From Sequoia sempervirens (Eukaryota; Streptophyta; Pinopsida; Cupressales; Cupressaceae), in contig VDFB02252616.1 in assembly GCA_007258455.2 (NCBI GenBank), forward strand, positions 120,688,552 through 120,752,551: a DNA stretch of 64,000 nt, written 5' to 3'. The notes beneath the pieces are model-generated. The model searched no databases, was not told where the DNA came from, and saw only the letters and a list, made by a program, of their open reading frames with translations. Both the position numbers and the translations under genes were made by a program. Shown here one piece after another: positions 57,891-64,000 of the stretch (positions are counted from its first letter, which is position 1; each line of letters begins with the position of its first letter).

Positions 57891-60670
57891 ATGGATATCA
57901 TTATTTCTAATCTTTTCTTGAAATTTTTGTGTTTTTCTTCACACACAGGAAATTCCAACGTTGGGAGCTCAGCATCGTTGTTTTGGCACTGTGGGCTCAT
58001 CAGCATCGCTATATGGCACCACTTAAAACAAAAACTGTGCCGCTAGACTCGTCCTGCCAAAAAAAATTAATTTTAAACTCCACCGCTGGACTCGCCGACC
58101 TACATAAATTTTCAAAAAATATTAAACTCTGACGCTTGACGCAAACTGTGATGCTGAGTGAAAAGAGCGACGTAGTTGAGCTCTCTGTCCCAACACAGAG
58201 TGTCATTGACTGGTAAGTGATGCTCTGAGGGAACCGCTAAGAAGACAAACTGCAACGCCATTGCGAGTTGTGACGCTGGGAGACAGTAAAAAGGGAAATT
58301 TTGATTTTTAGCACGTGCTTTTGATTTATGATTAATTTATCTTCTGTTTTCTGGTTTTTAACTTCTATATTTTTCCAGAATCTGATTTGTTTTTCTTCTT
58401 TGTAGGTTGGAAATTGAAATTGAAGAAAGAAGGAGCATGAGGGCTATGTCTTACGAAATCAAAGTGTTTTTAAACACTTTAGTTTTTGCTTAACACTATT
58501 TTGAGAATTTGTTATCTTTTCATTCTAGAACACTAATCTTCCTTTGGGTTTAAAAAAAAGATATTTTTGTTTATTTTCTTGCAAGGGGCTAAAATGAACA
58601 ATAGGATCAACAACATACTATATTTTTTTATGGGATTAAACAATTGAACAAAATGTCTTTCACTTGTGATTTGGTGCTCTAAAACGAACTCACATTTTTT
58701 GCTTTGTGGATCTAAAAAGAACATGTGTAGCTTTGTTTTTTGTGAGAGCTTACTTAAACTAAATCCATTGAAAAAGGATGTATGCACTTCTCTCGTGCTT
58801 TATAGCGATCTTGAGAATCAAAAGGCCTTTTTCATGACTTTAGGGTGAGACAAAGCAATCACCTCCACACTTTGATTTGGGTTTAAAATTGAACATCTTG
58901 TGCGAGTGTGAGTGGGGGGAATTGTTGCCTATATTCTCTTTCCTTGTTGCCAACAAAGGATTGATTGAATTATGAATATTGTTCTTCATTCACTTTTATT
59001 TATCCTAGAGGGCCTGCCTTGGGGAAAAAGTACTCACCCAAGGGAACGACTCAACCGGTAACACTCTAAAGCCAAGAGTATTTCCAACTGGGATATAAAT
59101 GTGGATATTGGAAGAAACACCAATATCACATGGTTGATTCCAACAAGATGGATCCAAAAGGGGACTCTTGTCGTATGGGTCAATCTCCATGAACGGAAAG
59201 TCCTTACTAAAACCCATGTGCTAGAATTTTCCAAAATCCTTTAATCTATTTGTTGATGCAAGAACGGTCATTCTCAAGCCACCCCACACTTTTACGGTCT
59301 TCTAGTAGAGATGGAAAACATGCCATGGGAGTTTCATGGGTGTTGATGCTTGGCTGCCCTGTATAAGTGAGTGTCATGGAGGGGAGCCAGTGGGTTCAAG
59401 CATCTAACCATTCACTAGAGATAAGCGTAGCTAAACTCATCCAAGTGGGAATCTAACAAATATTGTCTTACACATCCATAGGAGTGTACTTATTCTTAGG
59501 TTACAAAATGCATTGCTTGATCGAAAACATCATGGAAACAAACACTTGAAACTCATCCAAATTTCAAACCCTTTTGAAGACAAATAAAATTGACTCAATC
59601 CATATGTTATTGCTTTCCCTTGGGATTCACATCCTTAGAGGTTTCTAAACATTGGATTATATCTCGATTTGTCTCCTTAAGTAAACAATAGGAAAACCCT
59701 TTCCTTAAGTTCATTGAATTTCCACATAATATGTCTTGTGGGGTTTGAAGAAATTAAGACATTGGACATCTTAGTTTGAAAACCTAATTGAAGAAAGTGT
59801 TTTTGGTAAAATAAAGACATTAAGCAAAGCTAAGCAAAATGAACTTTCATATGTGTTGAAGACTCACAATCCCAAAGCAAAAAATCATTGGTTGGAAATC
59901 CGAAAATGAATGTTCAAATGAAATCATTTCTTGGTTACAAAGGTCTTTTGGAAGCATTTGCATGCTCTTCAATACCTAGGTCTAGGAAAACAAAGTATAC
60001 CTTTTTAGGTTCATATTAGGATCAAAACATATCAAAATATTTTGCATCCATCCTCCAAACATAAAAACAAAACATCATCTCACAATCACCTTTTGGAAAA
60101 TATTGAAATCATCCTTAATACTAGGCTTTGTGGCAAAATCAAAATCATCAAAATCATTGAGACTAAATCCTTGAAGAACATTATCAAAAACACCTTTGGC
60201 TAGGCATGTGTAGATGCATCCTTTTACATATATACTTAGTCAAAGTTATCAAAATCATCTTGTCTAGCTTAGTATATGTAGATGAATCCTTCTTCATATA
60301 CTTAGAAAAATGATCATCTTGTTTGAATATGTGTGGGTAGATGCATCCTTCTCCTCACACATATTCAAATCATCATCCTTTGAATAAAGCTATCCCTTAG
60401 ATCATCATCCAACATCTTAGGGTCTTTTTGTTCAAAATCCAAATCAAAATTAAAATCAAAATCAAGGACAAAATCCCAAAATAAAAATCAAAATCTACAA
60501 AGCCTAGTATCTCATTCAAGATTTATCAAAAGCCAAAACATTTATATCATCCATCCCTAACATCATCAGCATATCATCATCTTTGATCCTCAAGGCATCC
60601 TAAGACTTTCTACTTTGGGGCATAAAATAAAGATCGATCCAAAGAATCAAGTGATTCATCTCCCATATTC
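57891..60670 (+). mobile_element. 5' leader of element C with three stem-loops
   Basis: 2.8-kb untranslated leader. 57960-58270 is GCCGCT/CACCGC-rich. Stem-loops near its 3' end: about 60200-60239 (imperfect), 60268-60305 (11-bp stem, one mismatch) and 60322-60369 (perfect 14-bp stem TTTGAATATGTGTG/CACACATATTCAAA). Each loop contains TAGATG(C/A)ATCCTT. The last hairpin is about 300 bases before the gag ATG. From 58313 on it is near-identical to the leader of B. Confidence 0.65.
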
Positions 60671-61936
60671 TTGAAGATTGATCCTCATTTTATGGTTCTA
60701 ACTAGATCTCAATATAAGAAGAGTATGGAAGCCAACAAAGAAACACCCGCTTCAAGCGATCTTAGCCAAAAAAATGCAGAAATGAATCCCGCCGAATCAA
60801 GTAATGCGTTGACTTTGTCATCATCACAAAATCCACAAGAAGAAAACCAAGGAGAGGACCTTACTTTTGGAATGTCTCACGAAGAAATGACTGAAATGCT
60901 CCAAAATCCGGACAACCATAGAATCATCAACATCATGATGAGGCTCAACCCTTTGTTATACATGCTTGAGCTAGCAAAACAAGGGGCCAAGTTACCTTCG
61001 GATTTTGATGTGAGTACCATAGTAGAGGCATCTTTTCCTCCAATTTCATCCACCATTCCCATCTCATCTACACCTCCATCTCAAAACATCACGCAAAACA
61101 TTCCACAAATCACAACATTGTTTGCTCCAACCCAACCCAATGCTAATAAGGGAAGTGCATTTCTCAATGCAATTCAAACACACCCCCTTGTTAATAGTCA
61201 AAATTTGGATGCAAACACCACATTGGAACAAAGCATACCCCAAAACCCATTACACAAAAATGTTCCTCTCACATTCCATCATGATCCATCATCATCATTT
61301 TTTCACGCAACACCTCAAACACCTCTTCTCAAAAATTCACAAGAAAAGGGAGATATGTTCGGACTAGGGGGCATATTTGACACCACAACATTCTCGCAAC
61401 AACTCACACCCCTTACATTTCCACCTCTCCCACCATTTCCATTATCATCCACACCACTCCTTGGTTTAGGGCTTCCTCCCCTACCAAGTATCAATCAAAC
61501 CGCTATCCCAACCATCAATCAAAGCATTGCACCAAACACCCAAAATTTATCATTGATATCACAACAACAAACGAAAAATGCACAAGCAATCGCAACATCA
61601 TCAAACACCCCCTTAGCATCACAAAGCATGGTCTCTCAAGGACCAATCACATCAACAACACCATCCATCATGCAAAACATCAACACCACCTTCACAAACA
61701 CCATCCCAAATCCACCACCACCTCCACCACCACCAACTTCCACCACATCAAGCCAATACGATGTGGCATCGCAAGTTGCTTTCCAAAGAGGATACCAACA
61801 AGTTCAAAAACTAAAAGCCAAACAACTAGATGCTCAGCAAGTTGATCAAGCTGCGCAAGCCGCCCAAGCAGCCCAAGCCGCCTTACAAGCGCAACAAGCT
61901 CAAGCATTGTTACAACAACAACAACAACAACAATAA
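60671..61936 (+). CDS. Gag N-terminal frame of C (421 aa)
   Basis: Same length and composition as 21930-20665 in B, with about 15-17 substitutions; both end in a Gln run. Ser/Pro-rich centre with eight prolines. The frame ends in a TAA inside the CAA run; a second in-frame stop shortly after is shared with B. No enzymatic domain; it is the extended N-terminus of gag. Confidence 0.7.
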   Translation: MKIDPHFMVLTRSQYKKSMEANKETPASSDLSQKNAEMNPAESSNALTLSSSQNPQEENQGEDLTFGMSHEEMTEMLQNPDNHRIINIMMRLNPLLYMLELAKQGAKLPSDFDVSTIVEASFPPISSTIPISSTPPSQNITQNIPQITTLFAPTQPNANKGSAFLNAIQTHPLVNSQNLDANTTLEQSIPQNPLHKNVPLTFHHDPSSSFFHATPQTPLLKNSQEKGDMFGLGGIFDTTTFSQQLTPLTFPPLPPFPLSSTPLLGLGLPPLPSINQTAIPTINQSIAPNTQNLSLISQQQTKNAQAIATSSNTPLASQSMVSQGPITSTTPSIMQNINTTFTNTIPNPPPPPPPPTSTTSSQYDVASQVAFQRGYQQVQKLKAKQLDAQQVDQAAQAAQAAQAALQAQQAQALLQQQQQQQ

Positions 61937-63060
61937 CAAGCCGCCTAAGCTACATAAGCCGCACAAGCATTACAAGCACAAAGGGCCGCTAAAGCATAAC
62001 TTTTATTGCAACAACAAACAACACAAGGAAAAGCTACACAAGCTGCACAAGCACAAGCTCAAGTGCAAGCCCAATATCAGGCACAACAAGCTCAATATCA
62101 AGCACAACTTCTTGCACAAAGACAAGCAATGCAATTGCAAGAATATCAACAAGCATTAAAGTAGCCCAACAACAAGCGTTGTTGGAACAACAGCAAGCAC
62201 AACAACAAGCATTGTTCAAATAGGAACAAGCGCCACAAAAAGCACAAATCCTAGAGCAACAACATCAAGATCAACAAAAAGCGTTGTTCATACAAAAGTA
62301 GGTGGAAGCCTACCTCACTCACCAGAACATACAAATACCATCGAACAACACATCGACCAACCCATCCATCCAACCCATGATTGAAACACCCCAAAACACT
62401 TTCATCCCACCCCCTGATCCCCAAAATGATGTGATGACATAGCTCAGGTTGCTCTTGCAACAAGTGCTCGACCTTCAATCAAGGAAAACAACCAAAACAC
62501 CAAGCAACTTGTGTCCCTATCCATTTGATAGGAGCCTAGACATGAAACCATTCCCCAAAGGATTTTAAATCCCCAAATTTGACAAATATCGAGGGATGGG
62601 ATACCTTGAAGATCACATCAGGGAATTCCAGGTTCATTGCATGGAGGTCGCATATGAAGATACTTATCTGATGCGACTATTTCCTAGGAGCTTGGTAGTC
62701 CCCACTATATAATGGTTCACTCGCTTACCTTCAAGCATTAGAACATTCCAAGAAATTAGAGACGCATTCATTAAAAATTATGCATGCAATATCGCAATGG
62801 ATGATAGTCTCGAAGAACTCTCAACTCTAAAATAAGGAAAGGGTGAGTCATTCACCTCATTCCTACAACGATGGTGATCTAAGGCCAATCGGAGCAAGTG
62901 GACCATGCCAGAAGAACAACAAGTTTTCACCATCATAGCCAACCTTGAAAGTCACTTGGCATTTCATCTCAAGGTTTAGGGTATCACCACATATGAGCAA
63001 TTGATCTCCAAGGCACTCAGCATCCAAAGAGCCCTAATGAATCAACCCCTTGGAATCAAC
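61937..63060 (+). pseudogene. Gln-rich segment and capsid domain of C gag
   Basis: Gln/Ala-rich repeats to about 62280, then the capsid domain (YLEDHIREFQVHCMEVAYED, IRTFQEIRDAFIKNYA, FTSFLQRW, FTIIANLESHLAFHLKV). Stops before the IPKFDKY segment, after STLK and after HLKV are the same as in B. C has private stops too, for example within the capsid (TATATAATGG near 62710, where B has GAA). Confidence 0.78.
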
Positions 63061-63337
63061 ATCATATTATGAACAACAAAATAACCACCCACCATCCAAT
63101 TACAATGATAAACCTCACACATGGGCAAGGAACAAAAAAATTTCTAATGATGGCGTCGTCGATGCCAAGGTGGTCATTAGTGGTCCTCGTCAAAATACAC
63201 CCACACCGCAAATCCAATCACAACGCCAAAACACTCATCACACAACATACAAACCCAACAACAATCCAACCATCAATAATCTCAATGAGCAAAGGGGACC
63301 ACCCCAATGCAAAATTTATCCAAAATGAAAATATACC

Positions 63338-64000
63338 ATTTTGGGAGAACCACTGGAGGACATAATGAAAAAGTTGATCGACGAAAAACTCATCAAGCCT
63401 CCTACATTCGAGAATTACCAAGAACCCGATGTCAAACCTCCTTGGTATAACGAGAATCAACTTTGTGAATTTCATAAAATCAAATGTCATTCCACAAATA
63501 GCTGCATGAGACTCAAAAACATCATCCAAGATCTCATCAATAAGAAAATCATAAACGTAGAACAACCTATGGGAAATCAGGATCTTAAAATCTACACAAA
63601 TCCGATGTTGAATCATGGCAACAAAGGGAATAAAAATGATAAAGGGAAGGGTAGTGTAAATCATGTGTATGAAATAGTCATTTCCTCCCTAAATGAATAC
63701 TGCATGGTCATCACCATCAAGGGCGCCCATGTCAAAGATTGCGGAGTCACCACAAGAGGTAGAAAAGTCACCATTGCAGGATCATCCCAACCAAATAGAG
63801 TCCCTTCATCTAGATCCATTCCTAATGGCTACAATGTCCTAGACCAACTCAAGAGAACACCAGCACACAACTCCATCATGGAGTTGTTAAAAATATCATT
63901 AGCGCATAAAAATATCCTCGAGGAAGCATTAGCCTCATCCACTATCCCTACAGATCTCGATGTGGAGCAATTCCAAGCTATGGTCAGAAATATTATAAAG
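63338..64000 (+). pseudogene. Finger and protease N-part of C, runs off window
   Basis: Open frame to the window edge: GEPLEDIMKKLIDEKL, finger LCEFHKIKCHSTNSCM with the His intact (B has Asn), NIIQDLINKKI, then a linker to FQAMVRNIIK. The protease active site would lie just beyond 64000. It is read as a continuous frame with no stop in the visible part. Confidence 0.75.

Larger units (their letters stand above)
56642..64000 (+). mobile_element. Element C, 5' half of the B-type element
   Basis: Plus-strand: 5' LTR 56642-57871, primer-binding site 57872, leader to 60670, gag 60671-63000, finger/protease from about 63338 to the window end. 58313-64000 matches 24288 down to about 18615 of B. 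The left border abuts AATGG of element A in inverted orientation. Shared stops, long identical stretches and the complementary border indicate the same insertion as B. Confidence 0.88.

Overview
The window is plant nuclear DNA dominated by old, broken Ty3/gypsy LTR retrotransposons of the Tat/Ogre type (protease, reverse transcriptase, two RNase H domains, then integrase). It also holds a degenerate Arabidopsis-type (TTTAGGG) interstitial telomere-like array and long GA/CT satellites. I found no convincing cellular gene, tRNA or rRNA. Nested, diverged elements of this kind suit a large, slowly purged genome such as a gymnosperm's, but the species cannot be fixed from sequence alone. Names Z and A-G below are mine.

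Layout. 1-451: 3' internal end of element Z, ending in a polypurine tract. 452-2234: a 1.78-kb LTR, directly followed by a primer-binding site and the gag-less pol remnant of element A (2235-6818). 6819-24288: element B, minus strand, beginning with its 3' LTR and ending in its 5' leader at a 100-N assembly gap (24289-24388). 24389-32690: GA satellite, a short unique island, CT satellite, telomere-like array, GA satellite. 34263-38887: element D, minus strand, a deletion derivative with an intact 5-bp target-site duplication. 38888-44020: mostly anonymous AT-rich DNA with a 0.55-kb duplication and a copia-like primer-binding site. About 44020-49590: element F (LTR, gag and protease remnants). 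About 49597-50804: LTR-like fragment G. 50805-56641, minus strand: the other end of element A (3' LTR, 3' region, integrase). 56642-64000: element C, plus strand (5' LTR, leader, gag, start of protease), running off the window.

Key relationship. A is split: its left part stops at 6818 against the 3' LTR end of B, and its right part stops, inverted, at 56641 against the 5' LTR start of C. Both borders carry the same 5-bp duplication AATGG, and A's reading frame resumes without a shift. B and C overlap for about 5.7 kb, share at least five premature stops, and are identical over long stretches. So B and C are most simply two copies of one insertion. Either the sequence right of the N gap is an inverted second haplotype or mis-oriented contig, or recombination between inverted copies inverted about 32 kb.

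The most novel signal is a 34-nt hairpin unit (10-nt arm, 14-nt loop, 10-nt arm). It recurs 14 times in the LTRs and leaders of A and F, mostly in pairs about 115-123 bp apart. Loops are similar between the families, while the arm sequences differ and still pair. Other points of interest are three leader stem-loops in B/C sharing one loop motif, an antisense plant-mobile-domain (PMD) gene with intron-like breaks between pol and the 3' LTR of A and B, and a conserved acidic antisense terminal exon.
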